From: Oceanithermus profundus DSM 14977
GTDB taxonomy: Bacteria > Deinococcota > Deinococci > Deinococcales > Marinithermaceae
Length of the DNA: 64,000 bases
Reading direction: 5' to 3'
Assembly (NCBI RefSeq): GCF_000183745.1
Contig: NC_014761.1
Span: 372,001-436,000 of the forward strand
Positions 1 to 7,921 of the stretch are shown piece after piece (the first letter of the stretch is position 1; each line of letters begins with the position of its first letter). Under the pieces are notes generated by a model. The model saw nothing but the letters and a program-made list of their open reading frames with translations. It searched no databases and was not told where the DNA came from. The translations under genes were made by a program, and so were the position numbers.

Positions 1-699
1 CAGCAGCTCGCGGTGATCGCGGATGCGGGCCGTGGGCTCGGGCCCGGGCTCGCCGGCGTGGTCATCCCCGAAGAGCACCGCGTGCCGGTACCCGGTGCGG
101 CGGGCGCCGGCGATGTCGGTGCGCGGGTGGTCGCCGGTGTGCAGCGCCGCTGAGGGCTCCACCCCCAGCGCCTCGAGGGCGGTCAGGAAGGCGCGCGGGT
201 CGGGTTTGAAGACCCGCGTCTCGTCGGAAAAGGAGAAGGCGGAGAAGTAGGGGAGCAGCCCCTCGCGGTCGAGGTAATGGCGCAGCATCGCCCCGCCCGA
301 GACCCCGGTGTCGGAGACGATGGCCAGCTTGTAGTGGCGCGCCAGCTCGGGCAGCGCCTCGTGCACCCCGGGGCGGACGACCAGGTCGGCGTCGCGCCCG
401 GTCTCGGCCAGCGCCCGGGCGGTGCGGCGCACGAGGTCGGGGTCGTAGCGCACGCCCAGCAGCTTGAAGGCGTAGGCCACCCGGTCCTCGAGGGCCATGA
501 AGACCCCGGCGCGCCAGGCGTCGTTAAACTTGCGGGTCGCCTGGCTCCAGGCGTCGCGCACCTCGGCCTCGCCCGCGGGCACGCCGGCCTCGTCGCTGGC
601 GGCCAGCAGGATCTCGTAACGCTCGGGCAGCACCTGAGCGGCGTAGTTCGGCCCCTCGACCATCAAGGTTCCCCAGAAGTCAAAGGTCATCGCCTTCAT
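1..699 (-). CDS. HAD-superfamily hydrolase (3' end outside window)
   Basis: The reading frame runs from an ATG at 699 to the window edge without a stop, giving 233 codons. The protein opens with MKAMTFDFWGTL, the HAD motif I with the nucleophile Asp in DFWGT. Motif II is the Ser in IVSDTG and the later GDHPRTDIAGAR block is motif IV. The cap domain lies between motifs I and II, as in haloacid dehalogenase-type phosphatases. A Shine-Dalgarno-like GAGGTGAAGC precedes the ATG. The substrate cannot be told from sequence. It is encoded upstream of purB's far end on the same strand, separated by 150 bp that hold no other gene. Being cut, its true C-terminus is unknown. Confidence 0.85.
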   Translation of the reverse strand, partial: MKAMTFDFWGTLMVEGPNYAAQVLPERYEILLAASDEAGVPAGEAEVRDAWSQATRKFNDAWRAGVFMALEDRVAYAFKLLGVRYDPDLVRRTARALAETGRDADLVVRPGVHEALPELARHYKLAIVSDTGVSGGAMLRHYLDREGLLPYFSAFSFSDETRVFKPDPRAFLTALEALGVEPSAALHTGDHPRTDIAGARRTGYRHAVLFGDDHAGEPGPEPTARIRDHRELL

Positions 700-849
700 G
701 CTTCACCTCGCTTGAGCCCTGCGCGGCCTGCCGGGGCGGCCCCGCCCCGCCGCGCCTCGGGGCGGGCGCCCGTTGAGGGTAAACACGGCCCGACCGGCAC
801 GTAGGGGACGTCCGGTGCGGCGGTCTACCGAAGGCGGCTTTGGATTATT

Positions 850-2160
850 TTACAACCCGAAGCGGGCGTAGATCGTGTCCACGTGCCGCAGGTAGTGGGC
901 GGGGTCGAAGGCCGCGGCCAGCTCCTCGGGGGTGAGCGGGTTTTCCGGGTCGGCGGCCAGCAGCTCGGCCAGGTCGCGCCCCTCCTCCCAGCACTTCATG
1001 GCGTTTCGCTGCACCAGGCGGTAGGCGCGGTCGCGCTCCAGCCCCTTCTCGATGAGCAGGTTCAGCACCCGCTGGCTGTAGACGAGGCCGCGGGTGAGCG
1101 CGAGGTTCCGCTGGATGCGGTCCTCGTGCACCACCAGCCCCCGCAGCACCCGGGTGAGGCGGCGGGTGAGGTAGTGGGCCAGGGTGGTGGAATCGGGCAG
1201 GATCACCCGCTCCACCGAGGAGTGGCTGATGTCGCGTTCGTGCCACAGGGCCACGTTCTCGAGGGCGGCCTGCAGGTTCGACTTGAGCAGGCGGGCGAGG
1301 CCGGAGACGTTCTCGAGCGCCACCGGGTTCTTCTTGTGGGGCATCGAGCTCGAGCCCGTCTGCCCCGTACGGAAGGGCTCGCTGACCTCGAGCACCTCGG
1401 TGCGGGCGAGGTGGCGCAGCTCGACGGCGGCGCGCTCGAGGTTGGCGCCGAAGACCGCGAGCGCCGCCAGCACCTCGGCGTGTCGGTCGCGCGGGGCCAC
1501 CTGGGTACTCACCGGCTCGGGTACGAGGCCCAGGCGTTCGGCCACGTAGGCCTCCACCTCGGGCGGGGTGTGGGCGTAGTTGCCCACCGAGCCGCTCACC
1601 ACCGCGGTGGCGATGGCCTCGCGGGCGCGGCGAAGGCGTTCGCGGTCGCGCAGCCCCGCGGCGTAGAAGCTCAGGAAGCGCAGGCCGAAGGCCGTCGGCT
1701 CGGCGTGCACCCCGTGGGTGCGGCCCACGGCGGGGGTGCGCTTGTAGCGCACGGCGAGGTCGGCGAGCGCCGCGAGGAGCCCTTCCAGCTCGGCCAGGAC
1801 GAGGTCCAGCGCCTCGGCGAGCAGCCGGTTCTGGGCGGTGTCCACCACGTCGGAGCTGGTGAGGCCGTAGTGGAGGTAGCGCCGCACCGCCGCGTCGCCG
1901 CTGCGCTCCGCCAGGGCGCGCACGAAGGCGACCACGTCGTGGTGGGTCTCGGCCTCGATCGCCGCCACCCGCTCGCTGAACTCGGGTTCGAAGTCGCCGG
2001 CGGGCAGGGCCCGCGCCAGCTTCTCGGCCACGCCCGCGGGGACGGCCCCCAGGCCTTCCCAGGCCTCCAGCGCCAGGCGCTCGACCTCGGCCCAGACGCG
2101 GAAGCGGTGTTCGGGCGACCACAGGGCCGCCATCTCCGGGGTCTGGTAGCGCGCGATCAT
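850..2160 (-). CDS. purB: Adenylosuccinate lyase
   Basis: This 436-aa protein cleaves SAICAR and adenylosuccinate in purine synthesis, releasing fumarate, in the cytosol. The fumarase/aspartase superfamily signature SSSMPHKKNP is at residues 270-279. TSSD at 101-104 and RTHG at 147-150 supply the other active-site blocks, and the length matches the family. An in-frame extension upstream is open, but the ATG at 2160 is preferred: it gives the canonical MIARYQTPEM start, and a TAGGCT -10 box lies at 2168-2173, 7 nt before it, implying a leaderless transcript. The next gene on the plus strand is divergent. Confidence 0.97.
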   Translation of the reverse strand: MIARYQTPEMAALWSPEHRFRVWAEVERLALEAWEGLGAVPAGVAEKLARALPAGDFEPEFSERVAAIEAETHHDVVAFVRALAERSGDAAVRRYLHYGLTSSDVVDTAQNRLLAEALDLVLAELEGLLAALADLAVRYKRTPAVGRTHGVHAEPTAFGLRFLSFYAAGLRDRERLRRAREAIATAVVSGSVGNYAHTPPEVEAYVAERLGLVPEPVSTQVAPRDRHAEVLAALAVFGANLERAAVELRHLARTEVLEVSEPFRTGQTGSSSMPHKKNPVALENVSGLARLLKSNLQAALENVALWHERDISHSSVERVILPDSTTLAHYLTRRLTRVLRGLVVHEDRIQRNLALTRGLVYSQRVLNLLIEKGLERDRAYRLVQRNAMKCWEEGRDLAELLAADPENPLTPEELAAAFDPAHYLRHVDTIYARFGL

Positions 2161-2250
2161 CGGCCCCAGCCTAGCACGCAGGCTGCGCTGTCGGCTGGAC
2201 GACGTCGCCGGCCCGGCGCAGGGCGCAGGGTGGAGGGGAGGAGGAAGGAC

Positions 2251-2682
2251 ATGACCAACGCCACGACCCCGACCCACCGAACCGTACGCGGCCTGATCGC
2301 GGGCCTCGTCGCCGCGATCCCCATGGGGGCGCTGACGATGATGCTCGGCCTCGCCGTAGGCCTGGGCTTCGTCGAGCCCCTGCGCCTGATCGCCAGCGCG
2401 CTGCTGGGGGAGGCCGCCCTGAACGGGGCGTTCCCGGTGCTGTTGGGCCTGATGCTGCACATGGCGACCGGCGCGCTGCTGGGGGCCCTGTACGCCTGGA
2501 TCGTGCGGCCCGCCGCCAGCACCCCCGCCGCGGGGATCGTCTACGGGCTGGGCGTCTGGGCGGTGGCCGCGCTGGTTCAGGGCGCCGCCGCCCCGCTGCT
2601 CGCCCAGAACCTGCCGGGCTGGATCTTCGCCCTGGCCCACCTGGTCTACGGCCTGTCGCTCGCCGCGCTGCTGCGGCGCTAG
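2251..2682 (+). CDS. Small four-helix membrane protein, function unknown
   Basis: The ATG at 2251 follows a strong GAGGAAGGAC ribosome site and encodes 143 residues. Hydrophobic stretches at about 13-40, 60-83, 92-114 and 122-141 predict four transmembrane helices with short loops. No catalytic motif is visible. It is divergent from purB and convergent with rmuC, so it looks like a single-gene unit. The alternating Ala/Leu/Gly-rich helices resemble small DUF-type membrane proteins of Thermaceae, but I do not recognise a named family. Confidence 0.75.
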   Translation: MTNATTPTHRTVRGLIAGLVAAIPMGALTMMLGLAVGLGFVEPLRLIASALLGEAALNGAFPVLLGLMLHMATGALLGALYAWIVRPAASTPAAGIVYGLGVWAVAALVQGAAAPLLAQNLPGWIFALAHLVYGLSLAALLRR

Positions 2683-2707
2683 CCGGAGGCGCAGGGGACC
2701 GGGGGGT

Positions 2708-3964
2708 TCAGCCCCCCGGTCCTTCTTCCCCGGGCGGCGGCCGGAGCGCGCGGTCCAGCGGCTCGGGCTCGGGGCCCTCGTCCTCGCCCAGGTCGGCGCG
2801 AAAGCGCCGGAGCGCCGGGGCCAGGCGGCTTTGGAAGCTGCCCACGGCGCGGTTGTAGGCGGTCACGCTCTTCTCGAGCCCTCGCCCCACCTCGGCGAGC
2901 GCGGCGGTGAGGGTGTCCAGGCGCTCGATCAGCACCCGCCCCGAGTCGGCGATGCGCCGGGCGTTCTCGCTGAGGGCCTGCTGCTGCCAGCCGTAGGCCA
3001 CCGCCTTGAGCAAGGCCACCAGGGTGACCGGCCCGGCGGGCAGCACCTTCTGGGCGAGGGCGTCGTCGAGCAGGCGGCCGTCGGACTCGAAGGCCGCGGC
3101 CAGCGCGGCCTCGCTGGGCACGAAGACGACGACCAGGTCGGGGGCGGGGTCGAAGGCCTTCCAGTAGGCCTTGGCGGCCAGCTCCTTGATGCGCGCCCGC
3201 AGCGCCCGGGCGTGCTCGCTCAGCTTGGCGGCGCGCTCCGCGTCGCCCGCGGCCTCGAGCGCGGCCAGGTAGGCGGCCAGCGGGGCCTTGGCGTCCACCG
3301 GCAGCACCGCGCCCCCGGGCAGGCGCACGACCAGGTCGGGCCGGCCCGCGGGGGTGTGCACCTGGACGTCGAAGTCCACGTGGGCCGTCATCCCCGCGAG
3401 TTCGACGACGCGGCGCAGCTGCAGCTCGCCCCACTGGCCGCGCGCGCTCGAGCTCCGGAGCGCCTGACCCAGCGTCGTCGTCGCCCGCTCCAGCGTCCGC
3501 TGCTGCTCGGCAAGGGTGCGCAGCTGCTCGGCGAGGCGGCCGTAGGCGCCCTCGCGCTTCTCCTCCAGGGCCCGCACCTGCGCCTCCAGCCGCGCCAGGT
3601 GCTCGCGCAACGGCCCCACGAGCCCCGCGAGCTCGGCCTTGTGGGTGCTGAGCCGCCCGCCCAGCTGGTCTTCCAGACGGCCCAGAAGCTCGGCGCTGCG
3701 CTCGGCCAGGCTGCGGGCGCTTTGCTCCAGGTTGCGGTGCGAGAGGGCGACGAAGGCGTCGGCGAGCTCGCCCTTGGCCCCTTCGATCCAGGCGTTCTTG
3801 GTCCGTTCGGCCTCCAGCTCGGCGCGCGCCCGTTCGAGCTCGCGCACCAGCGCCCGTTCGCGCCGCGTCCAGACCGAACCGCGCCAGGCGGCCAGCGCCC
3901 CGGCGAGCGCCAGCCCCATCAGGAAGGCGAGCGTCAGGTGCAGCGCGGTGTAGGCGGGCTCCAC
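2708..3964 (-). CDS. rmuC: RmuC-family DNA recombination protein
   Basis: The 418-aa product has an N-terminal membrane anchor (about residues 8-26), a long Arg/Glu/Ala-rich coiled coil to about residue 165, and a C-terminal RmuC domain. That domain contains the typical VDFDVQVHTPAGRPDLVVRL and VDAKAPLAAY blocks of the nuclease-like fold. RmuC proteins limit recombination at inverted repeats; the biochemical activity is not settled. The start is a GTG at 3964, chosen because a TAAGGT -10 box at 3971-3976 sits 6 nt upstream (leaderless pattern). It is divergent from the CDGSH gene. Confidence 0.9.
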   Translation of the reverse strand: MEPAYTALHLTLAFLMGLALAGALAAWRGSVWTRRERALVRELERARAELEAERTKNAWIEGAKGELADAFVALSHRNLEQSARSLAERSAELLGRLEDQLGGRLSTHKAELAGLVGPLREHLARLEAQVRALEEKREGAYGRLAEQLRTLAEQQRTLERATTTLGQALRSSSARGQWGELQLRRVVELAGMTAHVDFDVQVHTPAGRPDLVVRLPGGAVLPVDAKAPLAAYLAALEAAGDAERAAKLSEHARALRARIKELAAKAYWKAFDPAPDLVVVFVPSEAALAAAFESDGRLLDDALAQKVLPAGPVTLVALLKAVAYGWQQQALSENARRIADSGRVLIERLDTLTAALAEVGRGLEKSVTAYNRAVGSFQSRLAPALRRFRADLGEDEGPEPEPLDRALRPPPGEEGPGG

Positions 3965-4044
3965 GCCCTCACCTTACCGGAAGGTAGCGCGGGCGACGGT
4001 GGTCCGCGGCCCGCGGCGCTAGGCTGGAGGCGGGAGGGAAAGAG

Positions 4045-4245
4045 ATGAAGATCACCGCGACGAAGGACGGGCCCTACCTGGTGCCCACGGGCGGACGCGC
4101 CGCCATTGACGGCGAGGTCATCGAAAAAGCGCAGGTGGCGCTCTGCCGCTGCGGCCACTCGCAGAACAAGCCGTTCTGCGACGGCAGCCACAAGGCGGCG
4201 GGGTTCGAGGCGCCGGCCGCGACGGTCGAGCTCGAGCTGGGCTAG
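4045..4245 (+). CDS. CDGSH iron-sulfur domain protein
   Basis: A 66-aa single-domain protein with CRCGHSQNKPFCDGSH at about residues 32-47. This is the CDGSH signature with three Cys and one His that hold a redox-active [2Fe-2S] cluster. No signal peptide or membrane anchor is visible, so it is probably cytosolic, unlike mitoNEET. The start ATG at 4045 follows GGGAGGGAAAGAG, a clear ribosome site, and a TAGGCT box lies about 20 nt further upstream. Small free-standing CDGSH proteins are common in thermophiles, but the partner here is unknown. Confidence 0.92.
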   Translation: MKITATKDGPYLVPTGGRAAIDGEVIEKAQVALCRCGHSQNKPFCDGSHKAAGFEAPAATVELELG

Positions 4246-4272
4246 CCCGCGCGCGCCGGGCATACTGAGGGG

Positions 4273-5442
4273 GTGCGAAGGCTCACCCCCGAGGCCGTGC
4301 GCTTCCTCTCCGGCCCGGCCGCCCAGGCCGAGCTGGCGGCGCTGGCCGAAGGGCCGCTCGACCCCCTGACCACCCTTGCCGCGCTGCGCAAGCGCTGGAG
4401 CGCGGACGAGGCGGCCTGGCTCTACGACCAGGTGCGCCTGCGGCGCAAGGCGCGGGCGAAGTTCCCCCAGGCGGACGCCCTGCTCTTCGAGGCCGAGGCG
4501 CTCGAGCAGGCGAGCGCTGGACCGATGGCGCGCTGGCGGGCGGAGCATGTCTTCGCTCCCTACGCGCGGGTCGCCGACCTGGGCGCGGGGATCGGCGGCG
4601 ACGCGCTGGCGCTGGCGCTGGTGGGCAAACGGGTGCTGGCCGTCGAGCGCGACCCGGTGCGGGCGGCGCTGCTGGAGCACAACGCCGCCGCTTTGGGCCT
4701 GGCGGACCGCTTGCGGGTGGTGCGCGCCGACTGGCGGACGCTCGAACTGGACGTGGAAGCGGCCTTCGCCGACCCGGCGCGGCGCAGCGGCGGGCGCCGG
4801 ACCGTGCGCCTCGACGCGATGGAGCCGCCGCTTTCCGACCTCGAGCGGCTCTCAGGCCGCCTGCCGGCGGTGGCCGTCAAGCTGGCCCCGGCGCTCGACA
4901 AGGCCGAACTTCCCGCGCGGGCGGGTCTGGGCTTCGTCTCGCTCGCGGGCGAGCTGAAGGAGGCGCTGGCCGGTTTCGGCGAGCTGGCGGCGCCCGAGCC
5001 CTGGGCGGCGGTGCTGCCCGCGGGGGTCCGGCTCTCGGGCCCCGAGGGCCCCGAGCGGACCGGTCCGGTGGGGGCCTGCCTCTACGAGCCCGACCCCGCG
5101 GTGATACGCGCCGGTCTGGTGCGGCGGCTCGCGGCCGAGCTGGACGCCTGGCAGCTCGACCCGCAGGTGGCCTACCTGAGCGCGGACGCCCCCCGGAGCA
5201 CGCCGTTGGCGCGCGGCTGGCGGGTGCTCGAGCACGGCCCCTTCCGGCAGAAAGCGGTCGCCGCCTGGCTGGCCGCCCACGGCGCCGGCGCGGTGGAGGT
5301 GAAGCGCCGCCGCAGCCCCATCGAGCCCGCGGTGCTCGAAAAGAAGCTGAAGGCCGCCCTCGCCCGCGGCGGCCCGACCCTCACCCTTTTCCTCACCCGG
5401 ATCGCCGGCCGCCCCTGGGCGGTCCTGGGCCGGCCGCTCTAG
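4273..5442 (+). CDS. Class I SAM methyltransferase with THUMP-like C-terminal domain
   Basis: A 389-aa protein starting at GTG 4273. A CATACT box 6 nt upstream fits a leaderless promoter. The Rossmann motif I, VADLGAGIGGDALAL, lies at about 100-114 and the acidic residue at the end of strand 2 (VLAVERDP) at 121-128. A FADPARR motif near 165-171 occupies the motif IV position. The C-terminus with VKRRRSPIEP resembles the THUMP-like ferredoxin-fold domain of PG_1098-type methyltransferases, suggesting RNA as substrate, but the target is unknown. It ends exactly where the convergent gene at 5443 ends, with no intergenic base. Confidence 0.85.
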   Translation: MRRLTPEAVRFLSGPAAQAELAALAEGPLDPLTTLAALRKRWSADEAAWLYDQVRLRRKARAKFPQADALLFEAEALEQASAGPMARWRAEHVFAPYARVADLGAGIGGDALALALVGKRVLAVERDPVRAALLEHNAAALGLADRLRVVRADWRTLELDVEAAFADPARRSGGRRTVRLDAMEPPLSDLERLSGRLPAVAVKLAPALDKAELPARAGLGFVSLAGELKEALAGFGELAAPEPWAAVLPAGVRLSGPEGPERTGPVGACLYEPDPAVIRAGLVRRLAAELDAWQLDPQVAYLSADAPRSTPLARGWRVLEHGPFRQKAVAAWLAAHGAGAVEVKRRRSPIEPAVLEKKLKAALARGGPTLTLFLTRIAGRPWAVLGRPL

Positions 5443-6192
5443 CTACTCGCCGGCCGCCCGGGCGATCTGCTGCGCCAGCCCCTGCTCGCGTTCGAGGAAG
5501 CGGGGGCTGTAAACGCGTACGGCCTCGCCGCCGCCGCGGTGGCCGCCGGTGGCCCAGACGAGGTAGTTCCCGGCGAGGGGCCCGTCTTCGATCTTGAAGA
5601 CGAGGAAGTTGCCGCCCTCGCCCAGGATGCGCACCTTGCCCAGCTCCTCGGGCTGGATCGGGGGGCCCTGAGCGCCGGGTTCGAGGTGCACCATCCAGGT
5701 TTCTGGATCGGTGGGGTGCTTGGAGAGGAAGACGGTCTGCAGGGTGCGGTCCGCGAGGTTCAGGTCCACGTACTCGTAGATGCGGTCGCCCTCGTTGGGC
5801 GCGCCTTCGGGGGCGGCGCCCGACTGGGCCAGGGGGAAGCGGTTGGGTTCTTGGACCAGGCGCTCGAGCTCGCCCACCCAGGCTCCGGCGCGGCCCGGGA
5901 TCAGGTGTTCGGGAATGGGCGGGGCCGCCCCGGGCGCGTCCTCCTTGGCCACTGCCGCGTCCTCGGGAACGCCCGTTTCCGGTGCGGCCGCCTCCATGGC
6001 CGCGGCGGGGGCGCGGTCGGAGGCGAGCACCGTGCCCACCGGCTCCTCGGAGCCGCCGGGCCAGAGGCCGAAGGCGGCCAGCGCCAGGCCGGTGACCACC
6101 CCCAGCACCGCGGGCGACGACCAGCGCCGCGAGAACAGCGCCATCAGCGCGCTGAGCAGGACGAGAACGAGCCCAATGACGACCAGGTTCAT
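5443..6192 (-). CDS. Membrane-anchored protein of unknown function
   Basis: A 249-aa protein with two N-terminal hydrophobic stretches (about 1-20 and 28-45). An Ala/Pro/Glu-rich low-complexity linker to about 100 follows, then a compact C-terminal domain of about 150 residues with no motif I recognise. The longer in-frame start at 6225 is rejected. The ATG at 6192 begins directly at the membrane segment, and a TAGAAT -10 box at 6200-6205 lies 7 nt before it. It is divergent from yjbQ and convergent with the methyltransferase. Confidence 0.75.
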   Translation of the reverse strand: MNLVVIGLVLVLLSALMALFSRRWSSPAVLGVVTGLALAAFGLWPGGSEEPVGTVLASDRAPAAAMEAAAPETGVPEDAAVAKEDAPGAAPPIPEHLIPGRAGAWVGELERLVQEPNRFPLAQSGAAPEGAPNEGDRIYEYVDLNLADRTLQTVFLSKHPTDPETWMVHLEPGAQGPPIQPEELGKVRILGEGGNFLVFKIEDGPLAGNYLVWATGGHRGGGEAVRVYSPRFLEREQGLAQQIARAAGE

Positions 6193-6247
6193 GCGGCCCA
6201 TTCTACGGCAGGCCCGCCGGGGCATCCGCCCGCGCTAGAGTGCGGGT

Positions 6248-6652
6248 ATGGAACGCTTCGAGGTGCGTACCCGCTCCCGCAACCAGATGGTGAAGATCAC
6301 CGCCCAGGTCGAGGCGGCCGTGCGTGCGCTGGGCCTCACCGAGGGCGCGGTGCTCGTCTACTCGCCGCACACCACCGCGGGCGTGGTGGTGCAGGAGGGG
6401 GCCGACCCCGACGTGGCCCACGACCTGCTGGCGCGGCTGGCCGAGCTGGTCCCGCACCGCCACCCCGCCGACCGCCACGCCGAGGGCAACAGCGACGCCC
6501 ACCTCAAGACCGCGCTGGTGGGCCACGCCCAGCTGCTGCCCGTGAGCGGAGGTCGGCTGGCGCTGGGGACCTGGCAGCAGGTCTTCCTGGCCGAGTTCGA
6601 TGGCCCGCGCACGCGGCAGGTGTGGGTGGTAAAGGTGGGCAGTGGGATGTAG
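6248..6652 (+). CDS. YjbQ/UPF0047 family protein (secondary thiamine-phosphate synthase type)
   Basis: A 134-aa protein matching the UPF0047/YjbQ family in length. The conserved SPHTTAGVVVQEGADPDV block, the HRHPADRHAEGNSDAHLKT block and the GTWQQVFLAEFDGPRTRQV tail are all present. Some family members show weak thiamine-phosphate synthase activity, so the physiological role is uncertain. The ATG at 6248 has a TAGAGT -10 box at 6236-6241, 6 nt upstream, and no ribosome site, so a leaderless message is likely. Downstream lies a 620-bp repeat-bearing gap. Confidence 0.92.
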   Translation: MERFEVRTRSRNQMVKITAQVEAAVRALGLTEGAVLVYSPHTTAGVVVQEGADPDVAHDLLARLAELVPHRHPADRHAEGNSDAHLKTALVGHAQLLPVSGGRLALGTWQQVFLAEFDGPRTRQVWVVKVGSGM

Positions 6653-7276
6653 GAGGTGGGATGTAGGAGGTCGGTTTGCGATGGTCGTCGGTGCAGGTCC
6701 GTAGTACGTCGTAGGGTCGGACCTGCGTGTCCGCCCGGCTTGCGGTCTGTGGCCTGTAGCGGGCCCGTCAACGGCAACTGAATCTCGGCTTCCCCCAGCA
6801 TGGACCCTGAATCAAGTTCAGGGCAGGCCCTGAATCAAGTTCAGGGCAGGCCCTGAATCGAGTTCAGGGCAGGCTCCCGGATCTCGGCAACCTTCGGTCG
6901 CCTCGTCCGGGGATACGAGAAAATCAGGAAGCAGGAGGTGGGGTGAGGAGACGGGCCTTCTCGAAAAGCCCGTTGACGAGGCTGTAAACGGCATATTAAT
7001 AACGAAAGGAGATCTCCCCACATCCCACACCCGACATCCCACATCCTGATTCATCCCACACCCCGGCGAAGCCGACCCATCGGGCCCATGCCGCACCCGG
7101 AATCCACGGTTGAGCCGCCGCGAAATGAAAACTCCCTCCCCTTGGGGAGGGTCGGGGAGGGGGTTGTTGGCACTGACGAAGCCAAACGTCCGCCATCTGG
7201 ATCGTGGCCAACCCACCTCCCACCCCCTACACCCCACGCCCTGCTTCGCCTCCGCCGGTGGAAGGTCGCCCGCCCC
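6653..7276. other. 624-bp intergenic stretch with degenerate repeats
   Basis: No convincing gene is present; the open frames here are low-complexity. It holds two GGGATGTAGGAGGT units at its left end and several CATCCCACA words in opposite orientation near 7019-7060. It also contains the triple 23-bp hairpin repeat at 6805-6873 and a GGGGAGGGTCGGGGAGGGG-type G-rich block near 7144-7162. It has the look of an accumulated repeat graveyard between convergent transcription units. Confidence 0.7.
6805..6873. repeat. Three tandem 23-bp hairpin-forming repeats
   Basis: Three head-to-tail units of 23 bp begin at 6805, 6828 and 6851. Each contains CCTGAA-N5-TTCAGG, which can fold back on itself. The third unit differs from the first two by a single A-to-G change. 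One exact reverse-complement copy of the unit occurs at 46668-46690, so this is a dispersed family rather than a local accident. Confidence 0.9.
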
Positions 7277-7921
7277 TTAGGCCAGCATCCAGGCGAGCAG
7301 GCCCGCGGCGGCGGTGGCCACGGCGTTGTTGACGTCGTTCGTCCACCCGCCCAGGCGTTCTTCCAGGGGGCCGGTCAGGGTGTCGAGCACGGCGCCCAAG
7401 ACGCCGGCAGCGAAGACCGCGGCGCGGTGCTCGCCGCCGAAGGGAAGCGCCACCAGCGCCGCGCCCAGCACGAGCGCCAGCGTGCCCGGCAGGCTGACGG
7501 CGGCGTTGGTGCCGCTCGGCACCCGGCCGCGGCCGGGGCGCCAGGCCCAGGGGGCGCGGCCCCCGAGCTCGCTGGCCAGGGTGTCGGCCAGCGCCGCGGC
7601 CACCGCCCCGTAGAAGAAGACGGGGCCCAGCAGCACCCCGCCCAACCCCGCGGGCAGGCCGTTGGCGAGCACCTGCAGGGGTTCGCGGCCCCCGCGGTCG
7701 CGCGAGCGCGGATTCCCCCGCGCAGCCAGGCTGCCGAGGGCCACGAAGAGCAAGAGCGCGGCGGCGGTGCCCGGTCCGCCGGCCCACCAGGCGAGCGCGC
7801 CCACGAGCGCGGCGGCCAGCCCGGCTCGCGGACGGAGCCAGCCCAGGGCCACGGTCACCCCGCCCAGCACCGCGCCGAGTGCGGGTCCGGCGGCGTAGAA
7901 GAGCAGTTGTTTCGGGTCCAT
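7277..7921 (-). CDS. DUF92 family integral membrane protein
   Basis: A 214-aa polytopic protein with about six hydrophobic helices. The segments GTNAAVSLPGTLA and TNDVNNAVATAAAGLLAW are typical of the DUF92/TIGR00297 family found in cyanobacteria, archaea and Thermus. In plants a relative (VTE6) acts as phytyl-phosphate kinase, but no such role can be assumed here. The ATG at 7921 overlaps the TGA of the upstream rel gene by one base, so the two are probably translationally coupled. Confidence 0.85.
   Translation of the reverse strand: MDPKQLLFYAAGPALGAVLGGVTVALGWLRPRAGLAAALVGALAWWAGGPGTAAALLLFVALGSLAARGNPRSRDRGGREPLQVLANGLPAGLGGVLLGPVFFYGAVAAALADTLASELGGRAPWAWRPGRGRVPSGTNAAVSLPGTLALVLGAALVALPFGGEHRAAVFAAGVLGAVLDTLTGPLEERLGGWTNDVNNAVATAAAGLLAWMLA

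Noticed and set aside
6805-6873. Triple repeat as a CRISPR array
   Set aside because: The 23-bp units abut without spacers, and no cas genes are in the window.
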